A stretch of 64,000 nt of DNA, from NCBI GenBank assembly GCA_026214975.1, contig CM047805.1, positions 2,294,001 to 2,358,000 of the forward strand. Reading direction: 5' to 3'. Within the stretch, counting starts at the first letter, position 1, and each line of letters opens with the position of its first letter. The DNA comes from Gentiana macrophylla. Taxonomy: Eukaryota > Streptophyta > Magnoliopsida > Gentianales > Gentianaceae. A program made the position numbers and the translations under genes. Below the pieces are notes generated by a model. It made no database searches. It was not told the origin of the DNA and saw only the letters and a program-made list of their open reading frames with translations. Positions 24,652 through 36,621 of this stretch are shown here, in pieces.

Positions 24652-26260
24652 TGTTAAGGGTGATTTTATGTGATTTATACCGTTATATTTCGTAACGATT
24701 TCTCCCACAATCTGATAAATTGCATAGAAAAGTAAGTGCTTATTAGATTTATTGAGCAAACGAGTTTTAAATGTGTTTAAATGCAAAATCGAGATATTTA
24801 CGTGATTTTATCGGTGTTTTATGTTTATTCGTATGATGTTACATTTTGCATGTTTCTATCATGTTGTCAGATACGTTTTCATGATGAGTAAGGAGCTTAA
24901 ACGATGATCACATGAAGATGGAAGAGTTGAAAGATGTTTAAGTGAAGAATCATTGAAGAAACCGGAACCAGACACTTCATGGGGATTTTGTCCACACTTG
25001 TAGGCACTTTCAGGGAAAGTTGTCTTGATGAAAGTTGTAGAGGATTGAAATAGCTTTCCAACGCATGTTGAATCACCTCATTCGGAGCCCTAGAAGTGAA
25101 GTTATGAGCAAAATACTGGAGCAAGGTAGTGGACGGGCGTCCATAAAAGTGAACTGGCGTCCAGAATCGTATTTTACATTCAGAGAGTTCAGACGCGTTC
25201 TGAACGAGCGTTCATTCTCCGTTCATAGAGGCTGGACGAGCGTCCAAGATAGTGGACGGGCGTCCACGGCACCGACTCAAATGAAACCGACCTAAAAATC
25301 TATAAATAGGCGCGATTTCCCAAACCCTAAACATACAATTCGAACCCTAAATTTCTAGGGGCAGCTTTGGCTGCGATTTTACACTTTTTATTTCCAGTTT
25401 TATGCAACTTTAAATTCGATCAAAGTAGGCTAGTAGTATGTTATTTTTCTGCTTTTCTCGGGTTCTTCGAGGATGCTCTGGAGGCTAGAACCTCCTTCAA
25501 ACGAATTGTGAAGCCATCGGCATTGAATTGATCTATTTATTTCGACTTTTCTTGTGAGTATTTACTACGGTTGTTTCTTATCTATGCATATTCTTGTTTT
25601 AATGCAATTATATTGGGAGATATGTTGTATGCTTGATATGTTATTGTTTGATGGAAATCTTGAATAGCATAGATCACCATAGATAAGAATAGTTCATTAG
25701 ATTTATATTAACGGAAGTTAGTAAGTCTAAAAACTAGATCGTTAACGTGAAAGTTGACACCTTTGATCTTTTAACGTGTTAAATTAGTATTGGAAGATAC
25801 TAGGTTAATAGATGGATTGCCTAAGGAATTAGGAATTCATGTTTAGGTAAGGTGAATCACAACCTAAGTAAATACCACGTAAAATCGAGATAATAGATCA
25901 ATGCATGTTGATAGGTGGATCAATCCTCGTTTGTCTTTTATAAACTTGATTTACAATCCTCATAGCTTAGTTTAGATTAGTTAATTTATTTTCCTGCACT
26001 TTTAGTTTATTTTTATCGCTTTCAATCTTTCTTAGCATTGGATTAATCTCTCTCTGTCTAGTTATTTTTCGCATATTTGTTTAGCTAGTTATTCGTTAGG
26101 TTAGTAATCGTGGCAATAGTGAGTTAAAAACAAAAGCTAGGGTTAACATTCGTCTAGTTCCCCGTAAGATCGACCCGGCATTAGCCTCCATACTACGATC
26201 CTTGCACTTGAGGTTAACCGGTTTATTACTTGTTGTTTTGTATTGATAAAATCCGGGACA
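24652..26260 (+). repeat. 3' LTR of Athila B
   Basis: 1609 bp, near-identical to 14496-16097. Palindromes are better preserved here: TGGACGGGCGTCCA at 25130 and 25253, TGAACGAGCGTTCA at 25201, TGGACGAGCGTCCA at 25233. TSD CCAGC follows at 26261-26265. Confidence 0.95.
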
Positions 26261-26265
26261 CCAGC

Positions 26266-27120
26266 CTTATGGAGAGGCGTGAGATCATCACTGATTTGCT
26301 TTAGGTGTCGTTGGGAGACAGCACTGGAAAGATTTGGGGCTGCGGTATTTGACAAAGCGGAATAAGCGCCAAGTGTTTGGATATCTAAAGGAGAAAATAT
26401 TGATGATCTGTGTCGATTGGAAGGACAAGCTACTATTTCCGGTAGGAAAATGGTATTCATTAATTCAGTTCTACATGCTATACCTACGTTCATCATCCAG
26501 TGCTTCAAGGTTCCTGTTATTTTGGTCTGAGAATTAGAGATGGAGATTTGGGGGTTCTTTTAGGGGGACACGGACAATAAGAAGAAGGTGCATTGGAAAA
26601 ATTGGAAGACTTGTTGTCTACCTAAAAATTCGGGAAGGGGGGCTTGGCTTCGGGACTTGGAGTAGTTTAATTTAGCACTGTTGGGCAAGTAGGCTTCGCG
26701 GCTTATGCAATCCCCTGCTTCTTTCATGGCACAGGTTCTACATGGAAAATACTTTGATGATGGTATTTTTCTAGCAGCTCGCTTTGGGACGAGGCCATCC
26801 TACCTGTGGCGAAGTATTCTGGAAGGCCGGGACTAGATGATCAATGGGATGAGGTGGTGTGTGGGGGACGGTGATTTAGTTTTTGTCTTCCACTATGTTG
26901 GGACGGTGCGGCAGCCATCATTCCGAATACCATTAGCCGGACATGAGCTTCCAACGGATGTGAAAGTGTCAGACTTATTCCTTCCCCATATGCGTCTTGG
27001 GATGCCCCCTATATTAGGGAGTTGTTTCATCCATGGGAGAGTGATGCAACCTATAGCCCCGGGTAATCATCGAGACAAGCAGATTTGGCATTATGATCGT
27101 TAGGGGGTTTACACGGTGGA
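26266..27120 (+). pseudogene. LINE reverse transcriptase fragment 2
   Basis: Contains YLTKRNKRQVFGYLKEK, WKDKLLF..GKW, KVHWKNWKT and PSYLWRSILEGRD, the C-terminal RT region of plant L1 elements, across several frames (26334-26537, 26837-27103). It ends in DKQIWHYDR..GVYTVES, cut at GTCTG by the gag-only element and resumed at 29812. Confidence 0.85.
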
Positions 27121-27125
27121 GTCTG

Positions 27126-27647
27126 TGATGTGATCCCGGGCAAGATTAATGGTGGTTTTCAAGGGGAAAAAAGAAGAAAAAGAAATAGAGTGAAAGAAGC
27201 TGGCATTTTATCCCATATTGCAAATTTGACAGATTTACTTAGAATTTTATTATTATTTATCTCTTTTATTTTTATTTTTATTTCTATTAAATAACTTTGC
27301 CCCACATCGTTTTGGGAGTAGTTTATTTCCTTTATTCCAGCCTATAAAAGGGCATCATATGTAACTTTTATAAATAGTTAACTTTTGAGTGAAAATTATT
27401 ATTTGAGTTTTTTTGAACTTGTGAGTGTTCTAGGTAGAGTACTCAAACCAGAACTTATCAAGGTCGTGAGCATACCTTGTGGCGTTCGTAAACCGAGGTT
27501 CTTAGATACAAGGATATCTAGGGGTCGAGATCCTTAATCCAAGGTTCTTAGGTACACGGATACCTAGGGGTCGTGGAGTTCATTTTCATTGTTCCTACAA
27601 TCAAATCTTTGGGCAAATTCAGAATTGAGCCTCCTCGGTTCACTTCA
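27126..27647 (+). repeat. 5' LTR of the gag-only element
   Basis: Begins TGATGTGATCCCGGG and ends CACTTCA. Two bases later the tRNA-Met PBS starts. Confidence 0.93.
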
Positions 27648-28337
27648 GTTGGTATCAGAGCTAGTATTGTAGCTAACAAATATCTAATTTTATTTATAGT
27701 TCTTTATTTCGATTATCCAAAAAAAAAAAAACATTTTTTGTTTAATTATTTCGTCGTAGCTCCAGCCAAGAACACCATAAATATTCAAACATTCATCCAT
27801 CCTACCCGGAAAACTTGAAGATTCTTCAAACCTTCAAACTTTTCCCAAGAACCCTAATTTTCCAGAATCCTAATTTTTCCGAAACCCGTTTTTGTATCAG
27901 GTCGTTTAATACCCAAACCACCTCCAAACGATCTGAAATTTTAACCACATCTAAATAAACCTGTTATCTACGTTTTCTCTCTTTACCAAATCTTGTAATT
28001 CTGAGCTTATCCTTGTCAAAATCGCCTCACAACAGCTTAATCGTCCCTGTCTGAAATTCTGCAGCCGTCGATCTGTTTACGTTTTCGATTTGAGTTGGTT
28101 ACACAACTCCAAATCCCCTAAAAAAATTCGGTATTACAGGAAATTCTCTGTTCTACAACTTTCGTCTTTTGATTCTTCCCAGATTCGAAGTAGTTTGAGC
28201 ACAATCTGTACAAAATTTCACTGCTTAAATTTTGGACTTTCTGACAGCATCATATTTAGGGTTTGATCATTGTTGTGGTTCGTTCTATGTTGATCTCCTT
28301 ATATGAGTGAGCGTAAACATGAATGAATTGTGAGAGA

Positions 28338-28856
28338 CATGTCTTTCTTTGAATATTATGAGAGACGGGATCGTAGGAAGGAACAGAGAGGGCGGAACAG
28401 AGGCGTCAAAATGAGCTCACAACTCGAAATGAGAAATTGTTAGCATGGAAGGAAAGGATCCTTGAGAAGCATGCTCGTGCATTCGTTGAGGACTATAAAC
28501 AAGAAACTACAGTTAGAATACCAGCGCTTTGGGATAGATGGAAGAAGGAAGATGAACATTTTGGAAGAATTATTGAGAGGATGATGTCAAAAAGGAAATT
28601 TGAACGTAAGAAAGCACAAGAATTAGTCGAAGAGAAAAATGAAGAGGTTATTAGTATTCGTGAGGAGGAGTTGAAAGAGGAGGAAAGTGAGAGTGTGGTG
28701 GAGGTTCCTGAGCCTAAATTTGTTGATGGAAGAGTAGAGGTGTTTGAGGTGTCTATTATGGAGGAAGAACACGCGGAGTTGTTTTTGGTTGAGGCAAAAG
28801 AAGATGCTATCGTCCCTCATTTCTTGTTCTGCTTTTTGTTGAATCTTCTTTACTGA
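28338..28856 (+). pseudogene. Gag-like charged ORF of the small LTR element
   Basis: An ATG at 28338 opens MSFFEYYERRDRRKEQRGR, then a one-base shift leads to the open frame 28437-28856 (139 codons). The product is strongly charged, with Lys/Arg/Glu-rich helical stretches (WKERILEKHARAFVEDYK, KKAQELVEEKNEEV). I recognise no domain; position and charge suggest a gag-like protein. Confidence 0.5.
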
Positions 28857-28894
28857 GTCCATGATGATCACCTCATGAAGAGGACACCGGGCTG

Positions 28895-29347
28895 TTGGAT
28901 ACATCCAATCTAGCCCCTATATTTCCTTTGGATACTCTATCCCCGGTTGATAATGGTGGAAAACCGGCGCACACTTTTGTTGATCCTTTTGTGGCGCATG
29001 TTGTTGTTTGTTCCCAATTATATTGCTATGACTACGTTGCTACCACTACGAGCTTCATGCACATCTATATCAAGCCAAGAGATTGTTCTTATGGTCCGTT
29101 GAGAAAGCATAGATCACCATGTACACCTGCTATTGCTTTGGAATCATATTTATGCATTGTATTTGATCCCAGTATACCATTGATGATTCTTGAGGGCTGT
29201 TCATGCTTTGTACATGTTGCTGAATTCTACGACATTAGACATCCTTTTGATTCGAGGACGAATCCTTTCCAACCGGGAGGGAATGATGTGATCCCGGGCA
29301 ATATTAATGGTGGTTTTCAAGGGAACAAAAAGAAGAAAAAGAAATAG
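28895..29347 (+). CDS. ORF of unknown function running into the 3' LTR
   Basis: 150 codons, different frame from the preceding ORF. It ends with FDSRTNPFQPGGND followed by codons inside the 3' LTR. A SRTNxFxxGG(N/D)D-type tail next to the polypurine tract resembles, from memory, the C-terminal ends of some Ty3/gypsy polyproteins, so this may be the scar of a deleted pol. The body of the protein is not recognised. Confidence 0.45.
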   Translation: MDTSNLAPIFPLDTLSPVDNGGKPAHTFVDPFVAHVVVCSQLYCYDYVATTTSFMHIYIKPRDCSYGPLRKHRSPCTPAIALESYLCIVFDPSIPLMILEGCSCFVHVAEFYDIRHPFDSRTNPFQPGGNDVIPGNINGGFQGNKKKKKK

Positions 29348-29806
29348 AGTTAAAGAAGCTGACATTGTATCACACATTGCAAATTTGACAGATTTTCTTA
29401 GAATTTTATTATTATTTATCTCTTTTATTTTTATTTTTATTTCTATTAAATAACTTTGTCCCACATCGCTTTGGGAGGAGTTTATTTCTTTTATTCCAGC
29501 CTATAAAAGAGCATCATATGTAACTTTTATAAATAGTTAACTTTGAGTGAAATATTATTATTTGAGTTCTTTTGAACTTGTGAGTGTTCTAGGTAGAGTA
29601 CTCAAACCAGAACTTATCAAGGTCGTGAGCATACCTTGTGGCGTTCGCAAACCGAGGTTCTTGGATACAAGGATATCTAGGGGTCGAGGTTCTTAATCCA
29701 AGGTTCTTAGGTGCACGGATACCTAAGGGTCGCGGAGCTCATTTTCATTTTTCCTACAATCAAATCCTTGGGCAAATTTAGAATTGAGCCTCCTCGTTTC
29801 ACTTCA
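29284..29806 (+). repeat. 3' LTR of the gag-only element
   Basis: 523 bp, near-identical to 27126-27647. Followed by GTCTG, the TSD. Confidence 0.93.
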
Positions 29807-29811
29807 GTCTG

Positions 29812-30832
29812 CCTACTTCCTGACGCTTTCACTTTATCGGCCTTCTCTCACGGTCTTACGACCATCATCATCAGGAGGACCTGACAGGGTTTGGAGGATG
29901 TGTTGGCAGGTTCCTTTGCAACCATGTATCAACACTTTTTATTGCGATGCCTTCATGATTTCTAGCCATTGGACGGGGCTTATTGTGGCGTGGAATGAGG
30001 ATGGTGTGTGCTTGGCTTGTGGGAAACGGTTGAGACGTTGAAGCATTGTTTATTTGATCTCGAAGTGGTAGAGAGAATTCGGGAAGCATCTTCTTTTGGG
30101 GCGGTGGCGTGGACTCATCTCTCATCTTATGTTGAGGATCTCTTTATGCGTTTGATTGAGAGAGAGTAATGAAAAGTGTGCGCAGATTTGCGTGGCTCTT
30201 GTGGGGTATTTTGAAGAGGAGGTGCTCTGCTTTGTCTTTGAGGTTCAACCGGTTCGAGTCTCGGCCGGTTTGTACGTACACTCGGATTACTGATGGGGAG
30301 AGTATGTGAATGCGTTTGGTGTCCAGGGCCGAGGCAAAGAAGCGAGGATAGGTGGGAAACCACCACATGGGACAATAAAATGCAATATGGATGCGTCGGT
30401 GTTAGAGATATGGGCAGGGGTTGGTCTCATCTATATGGATAGTCAGGGAGCATACCACTTTGACACAGGGGAAGCGGTTGATCTTATGGAGCTGAGAGCT
30501 ATATACATGGCTTTGGTGGAAGCGGAACATTTGGTCATTCAGGGTTTGGAGGTGAAGAGTGATTGTTTGTCTTGTGTCCACCGCCTCTCTCGGCCCGTGG
30601 AAGATGTCAATCCGTTTGGTCGCTTGACACAAGAGTGCTTGGCCCGTCACTCTAGGTTTACTTGGTTGGTTTTTCATTTATTCGGCGCTCCAAAAATGTC
30701 GCAGCGCATCTTTTGGCACGCCACGCCCTTTTGATACACGATGTTTTTCTTGGGGCACTCTCTCCTCAGTGGATGTTGTCTCCGTCTGTTTGGCGGATTT
30801 GATTAATAAATGGCTTTGTTCTGAAAAAAAAA
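29812..30832 (+). pseudogene. LINE fragment 3: C-terminus with RNase H domain and A-tail
   Basis: 30306-30734 encodes HGTIKCNMDASVLEIWAGVG, LMELRAIYMALVEAEHL and VKSDCLSCVHRLS, the RNase H domain at the end of plant L1 ORF2. A shift near 30690 moves the final residues to another frame. An A-tract of about 12 at 30822-30834 is the 3' end. Confidence 0.85.
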
Positions 30833-30834
30833 AA

Positions 30835-31305
30835 ATTTTTTTCATTTCAAATAAGAAAGAAAGAGAAAACACCGAGAAATGAAGGCGGCAATGTAGATTG
30901 TAAAGAAAATTACATATAATAATAATTATATTTTAACTTAATGTAAACAAATATTTACAGAAAAAGTCAATCTTGTATCGAGTCTATAAATAAAATAATG
31001 ATAATTTTTAGGGAAAAAAAAATATAGATAAGACATAAAAATCTAAATCATCAAATCTCAATTTTCTTTTCGATAAATACTCTCCTTTCACTTAAAACAA
31101 AACCCATAGTATAGAAACTTGATGTATTTTTCAAAAACCTTGGTGAAAGAATCTGTTTATAAATTATATAAAAAAAAACTAAATTATGGTATCCTCCGGC
31201 TCATGTATCTCATATCCACGATTGAGTTCTTTTTCAATATTGGCCACAATATACTTTTCAAACGTGTTCTCATCCAATAAGTTTTAATGAAGCATATTAT
31301 ATATG
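30835..31305. other. AT-rich intergenic DNA
   Basis: No gene, repeat or conserved domain recognised between the LINE tail and the solo LTR. Confidence 0.6.
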
Positions 31306-31310
31306 CCGTG

Positions 31311-32120
31311 TGATAAGGGTCGGACTAACCCTTGCCACGCGTCGTTAATAGAGTAGCTAAGTAGTAAATGAAGACAGATAAATAATAGCATTAAAGGCCA
31401 GGTGCCTTATGTCGAACTTGAGTACAGACAATGGCCCCAGGTGGGAGGTCTGATCCGCCCTTCCGAACAGACCACTGAAGGTCGGGTCGGTCATAAGGGA
31501 TGTCGGGTAAAGGCAGTTCGGGCCGAGACGGCCTAGGGGGGCTCGACGCAGGTCGACCAGAGCCTTCCATAACTGTTATTCACACACGTGTGTATATTTA
31601 TAAGATAAACATGGAATGATCCTTTCGTCATTAAGACTCTGATCGTATGCTTTTGTAAGAAGCTTGTACAGTCTGGGAAGGGGTTTTGATTGATCAAAAA
31701 GAAGAATCTACTTCAACCGATATGCCCTTAAGCACGACCATACATAACATAGAAATCACACTTGGAAGGGTGGACAATTAGCTAGAGCAGCGGGTCCTGT
31801 CATTTAAACCACCGTGATTATCTCCTAAAATTAAGGGATTGACACGCTAAGCAAATTCCTTAGCGGTTACGAAATAGAGTCCTTTAAGGACAAGGCACAG
31901 GCATGCCATGGACGACATGTGCTCTATTTAAACGATCACTGAAGCTGCGATAGACTTGATTCCTGAACAATTACACGAGGATCGTAGGCAATTTGGGATT
32001 CAATATCTCAGGCTCAGTCTAAATCACATAACAAATCTTCTTATTTTAGGGTTTGATTCTTGTTATAATTGTCGGTAATTTCGGCTTGCGTTATATCACA
32101 GACGTTTTCCAGTATCGTCA
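31311..32120. repeat. Solo LTR
   Basis: 810 bp from TGATAAGGGTCGG to AGTATCGTCA, with a 5-bp duplication CCGTG at 31306-31310 and 32121-32125. No PBS, polypurine tract or second copy is present, so it is the remnant of recombination between two LTRs. Family not assigned. Confidence 0.85.
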
Positions 32121-33459
32121 CCGTGTTTATTTAACCGACATCCAATAGGTAATATTATTTACTACAAGAAAATTGGGTAATTACGACACAAAATTTACAG
32201 TCATGCATTAAATGCGCGTTGTAATTTTAACAATTTACAACATTCTTTCATAAAAATCGTGCAGTAAAAATGACATCATTAGAATTTACTACGCGCATTT
32301 AAAGCCCGTCGTTAATTATATGTAGTAAAATTTTATTAAAAACACTATTTCTCTATTATGTTGGCTGTCTTTTTCTTTCGATTAAAATGTTTTCCTAAAA
32401 AAAAATGTTTCAGTATTTAAAATGTCCGCTCCCTTTCTAAACCCTACACAATATTGAAGCTCTTCGCCTCCATTTCTTGCGTTCTGTAATGGCTCCCCCT
32501 GTTCAAAATTAAACTTGAATATTCTTTTGTTCGCCGGAGAAGCTGAGCATTGTAGCCAATTGACTCGTTTCTTTTGCTTTGTTCTTCGAGGTTTGTCTTT
32601 GGCATTCTAAGCGTCTTCGGTAGGTAAGCCCTAATTCTTTCAATTCGACTTTCCATTTTCAACCGTGATAAGCTGCTTTAAGCTTTCAGATCAACGAATT
32701 TCGACTTGGATCTGGTTATTCCGGCCATTTTGTAGTGCAAGCATCTGGTTATTTAACCTTACTCGCTCGTTTTTTTCTTTCAGAGTTGTGCTTTGTGTTT
32801 TTTAGACATATGATTGCATTTTAGAAACCTATTTGGTGATGCATGTTAATCGGTCAGCAGATTTTTCTCAATTGACATTATGTTCAACTTATTATGAGGT
32901 TAAAGGTTCAATGTTGTATGAAAAGCGTGATTACATTATGTCCACTCTGGATGTGTTTTCTGCTGTTGTTGTATGCTCCTTTTTGGGCTCTGTTGATTCC
33001 TTTAATGCTATGCTAAATATGTAGATGAAATTCAGTTGATTTTGGGCTCTGTTGGATATTACAGTACTCTTAAAGCAATGTACATAGAGTTTTAAGGGAT
33101 TCATGATTAAGAATCTGATATGGTTTTGCATACTTTAGAAAGAACTTCTCTGTGTATGGCTTGCTTGCATTATTTTTGCGTAAAGATGGATGTGAAATAT
33201 AACCAAACTTGCTTTGGCTATCTTTTAATGTCACTTTCAACTTTGAAGCATCTGCTGTTGGATATATTGGATAGTGGGTTAGTACAGATAGCAAGTTAAA
33301 GCTTTAGACATCACTTTAATTAATATCGGATTTAGCTTCCTTTGGCTCATATTTGTTGTTTGAAGGGCTGTTGATAAAAGATGCAGATAGTGACACAGTT
33401 TATGGATTAAATAGGAGCATTATATTGTCGAAAAATGCTACAAGAAACAGATTTTCCAG

Positions 33460-34957
33460 AGATTGGCTCGCCGATGGAGTGATCATAAAAGTAGAACAGT
33501 AACAAAATTCAAGAAAGCGGCGCGGTTAAAAGGCTTTGACACTGCGGCATCCAATTCCTTACCTAGAAATGTCCATAGTCTTGCTGCATTGGAAAAGTTT
33601 CTAAAGTCTCAGATGACTGCCCAGGCATTGGTAAGCTTTTTATAAAAAGTCTTATGAGCTTGAATAGTAATTTATAGTAAATAAGCTTAATTGATTTTAT
33701 TCTCTACTTCATTATATTTGATCTCCTTTAGTGCTCCAGTGCTCCTGAGATTATACTTTATATGTTTCGTAGGAAAAGTCTAAAAAATTCAGAAACTTGA
33801 GAAGCAAAAGAAAGTTGTTGCATAAGACCAGTAGAAAAAGTATGTCGCAAGTCGAGTACGAGATGGTAAGTATAAACATATTATGCTACTTCAACTAGAT
33901 TAACAACTTTGATAATTAATTTTTTTGGTTTTTAGAAGGAACGAAGTTTGGACCCTGATTCAATAGGACGGAGTGATGTGTGGCTTGAGACATATGGATC
34001 AAAAAACAAGGATGGTGTTGAAGATGTTGAAGATGCAGAAATAGTGGTGAGCAAATGCTTAAGCACTTAAGTAGATTTCATTTTATTGTTTAATTCTTCT
34101 TTTGCATTTTGCAAAAAAATCGTTTGATTTTAAGATTTTGTTAGTAATATAGAAATCACCTTTTAAATTTGGGAAGTAGTTGTGTTTTTCCAGCAACAAG
34201 TCAAAAAATTGAAGTTACATGAGGCATCTTCGAGTGTTACGGACGATGCTGTAGCCAAAGTAGTAGGACCTGAACGTCGATGGAGGGTACGAGGACTCGG
34301 CTTTGGAGCACTGCCTTCAAAAGTAGATGGCCAAGCCCATGCAAGCAACAAGTATTCTAAATTGGAACAAGAGGTGAATGGGTTGAAGTTATCAGTGCAA
34401 AGGATATTGAGCAAATTGGAAAAAGAAGATGAAAACAATGTAAGCTACTTTATGTTGAAAATTTATCATTTGCTAGTTATTATAATTATGGTAATGTGTT
34501 TGATTTTTTTTTTTTTTTTTTTTTTTTTTATATATGTTGTATCTAACTAGGGAAATGACAATATTCCGTTATCTTCTGGTGAACATTCAAATAACAAAAA
34601 CAAAAATGCACCTGTTCAAAGTGCGAAAAATGTCAGTGTATGAGGTAAAAAAAGAAAAGAACCGGGCAGCAGTTTTGTAGGTAATCACCAAGAAGCTAGC
34701 CAAGTTCCTTCAATGAAAAAATTACACTTGTTAAGTTGGTTGGATGCATAAAAAAAAAGGTCGTTGCAGCTGCAGATCTTCACTCAAAAGATCCAAAAGA
34801 GACAGTACATTGTGTTCCTATTGGTCATGGTATGTGGAAGGTTTGGGTTCGCAAAGTTTATCATGATGTACCTTTGATTCGGTCAAATTCGGAATTCAAT
34901 ATGCTTTCTCAGGCTATGGGAAGCAAGCACTGTGGCATGGCCCGTCAACTTCATTGA
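33460..34957 (+). pseudogene. Ptta/En/Spm-type plant transposase (TNPA-like), intron-containing, broken
   Basis: Five exons with clean GT-AG borders keep one frame: 33460-33630, 33773-33865, 33936-34046, 34194-34439 and 34551 onward. The product reads RRWSDHKSRTVTKFKKAARL, then EKSKKFRNLRSKRKLLHKTS and GRSDVWLETYGSKNKDGVED, the Ptta/En/Spm family pattern (Pfam Transposase_24). A coiled-coil-like stretch follows (KLEQEVNGLKLSVQRILSKL). A TGA at 34640 and a shift near 34735 break the end; the final domain (KVVAAADLHSKDPKETV..PLIRS) is readable to 34957. In autonomous elements such proteins bind subterminal repeats. Confidence 0.78.
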
Positions 34958-36180
34958 GGAACTTTGAGGTAAATATATGGTTGTTGATTCACATGCATCT
35001 GTTCCTTCCTTCTGTATATAAAAATATCAAGTAATCGAAATATTGCACAAGACCATGAGGCCTTTGGTTCGATCACCACCGGCTTAATGATAGTTGAATT
35101 TCTTTTCTTTGTAATATCTTAGTTAATTTTATATAATATTTGCAATTCAAATTTGAGGAGCTGTGACTAAGCAATGTTACAGAAGTTAAACAATATGTAG
35201 AAGATTGCTAGGAAGTTACTTTGTTGCTGCTCTATTTTTGGTGCATATTTTATGACAGATTTTTTCTGAAATTTTTGCTAGATTAGTTTTTGGTGCATTA
35301 CCTTTTACGAAAACCTATGGCATGAGTGCGTGAATTCTTTGAATGGCTATGATGCTACCATCTAATTGAGTATGGCATGAGGTCTTGTACTAGCCGATGG
35401 TGGCGGACGCAGGATCTCGGTACTACTAGTGTATGTAGGTCCGCCACCGTGGTACTAATACAGGATGCATCGATACTCTTGTAGTTTGACTACCAGATTA
35501 GTATGGAATGTAGGTTACAATTGGCATCCTCAAATTAACAAGTTGTAATCGAATCAAGAGGCGAGTTCTTATCCAAATTGAATAACATTTTGTGGGTTTA
35601 CTTGTTCATTTTGGTTGGCTACATTACCACAAATTTTGAAGGCTAGATGTTGTGATAACACTATAGTTGAGGATTCAGAGTTGAATTTTACTTCTTTTGA
35701 GATTGTCTGTCTGTCTATATATGTTTGTAAATGGATGAAGTTTTTGGATTGTAAGAAATGAACCCTCTCATGCATGGTTAGCTGCTTTTTCATCGTCTGT
35801 GTTAATATGCTTATTAATATGTTTAGTTTTATGAAAAAACAATGTTTAGTTATGTGAATGAGTTCAATAGTACTCACTCTGTGATTTGTGTTTTTAGGCT
35901 CATATGTTCAAGGGAAAACTGTGGGTGACATGACAAGGGAGATTCCACAACAAGGTTATTGCTTAGCATATTCTGATGAAAAAAATCCAGTATTTGTTCA
36001 TTGCTCAGGTTATTGTATTTAAGGTTATTTTCGGTTAAAAATATCATGAAGTTGATACTGGTTAGTATGTGAGGTTATTAAATTCTAGTAGTTATGGTTT
36101 TATGTGACAGTAGTGGATTTTATTAAATATGGCCTTTTTTTGGTGAATGTCTTGTTTCATATTAGATAACATTAGTATGG
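34958..36180. other. Non-coding interior of the CACTA element
   Basis: AT-rich, no ORF of note. Could hold 3' UTR and lost TNPD region. A tract of about 20 A lies at 36222-36241. Confidence 0.5.
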
Positions 36181-36621
36181 TTATTACGACATGCGTATAA
36201 AAGAATCACTACGTGCAATATAAAAAAAAAAAAAAAAAAAAACTAACTACTTGCTGAAGAAAAATTAAAACACAACGAGCAGAACATAAAACTCACAACG
36301 TGCATTCCTACGGTTACTACGTTCATAAAGAAGCAAAAAATTACGACGTGTGTAATGTTCATTTACGGAGTTCAAAGCACTCTATGATTTTGTTAATTTA
36401 AAGGGTGGGAAACATTTTACGACGTGCATTTTCTTGTTTACGACTTGCATTTTCTTATTTACTACGTGCATTGTGAACCTCGTGAAAGTTATGGTTGTTT
36501 AACGACGAGGGCTACAACGACGTTTTAGTGCACGTCGTGAACATGCATTTACGACGTTCTTTGCACCTCGTTATTTCCCAGTTTTCTTGTAGTGTTATAA
36601 TTAATCCCATCATTAACCGAT

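Larger units (their letters stand above)
14496..26260 (+). mobile_element. Athila-lineage Ty3/gypsy LTR retrotransposon B, complete ends
   Basis: LTRs at 14496-16097 and 24652-26260, 5-bp TSD CCAGC on both sides, total 11.77 kb. Internal order: PBS, leader, gag, protease, RT, RNase H, integrase, non-coding 3' region, polypurine tract. The same lineage as Athila A but a different family: LTR sequence differs, while domain motifs, 3' modules and palindromic words are shared. All frames are broken by small shifts, yet the LTRs are nearly identical, so insertion was recent relative to the apparent decay. Confidence 0.95.
27126..29806 (+). mobile_element. Small LTR element, gag-like only, inside the LINE
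   Basis: Direct LTRs 27126-27647 and 29284-29806 (about 522 bp), TSD GTCTG (27121-27125 and 29807-29811), tRNA-Met PBS TGGTATCAGAGC at 27650, purine tract AACCGGGAGGGAA just before the 3' LTR. The internal 1.6 kb has two ORFs and no protease, RT or integrase. It therefore depends on another element for movement. Confidence 0.93.
14345..30832 (+). mobile_element. 5'-truncated L1-type LINE, split into three pieces
   Basis: Pieces at 14345-14495, 26266-27120 and 29812-30832, separated by Athila B and a gag-only element. Removing each insertion with one TSD copy brings LINE sequence together. Content in order: RT end with ADDCMVFF, then YLTKRNKRQVFGYLKEK, then LIWHYDR-type C-terminal RT region, then a non-LTR RNase H domain, then an A-tail at about 30822-30834. 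Only about 2 kb remain of a usual 6-7 kb, typical 5' truncation. Several stops and shifts. Confidence 0.85.
32160..36594 (+). mobile_element. CACTA (En/Spm) DNA transposon, non-autonomous
   Basis: The right end reads CCCAGTTTTCTTGTAGTG, the inverse of the canonical CACTACAAGAAAACTGGG. The left end is TACTACAAGAAAATTGGG, with the first C changed or CA lost. Both subterminal zones are full of ACGACGTGC-like words (32185-32320 and 36180-36590), the expected transposase-binding repeats. The 3-bp TSD is uncertain: TTA on the right, TTA possible on the left if CA was lost. It contains a broken Ptta/TNPA-like gene but no TNPD (DDE transposase). Confidence 0.88.

Noticed and set aside
30127..30375. 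Minus-strand ORFs opposite the LINE 3' part
   Set aside because: They lie antisense to recognisable LINE RNase H codons, with no domain or context of their own.
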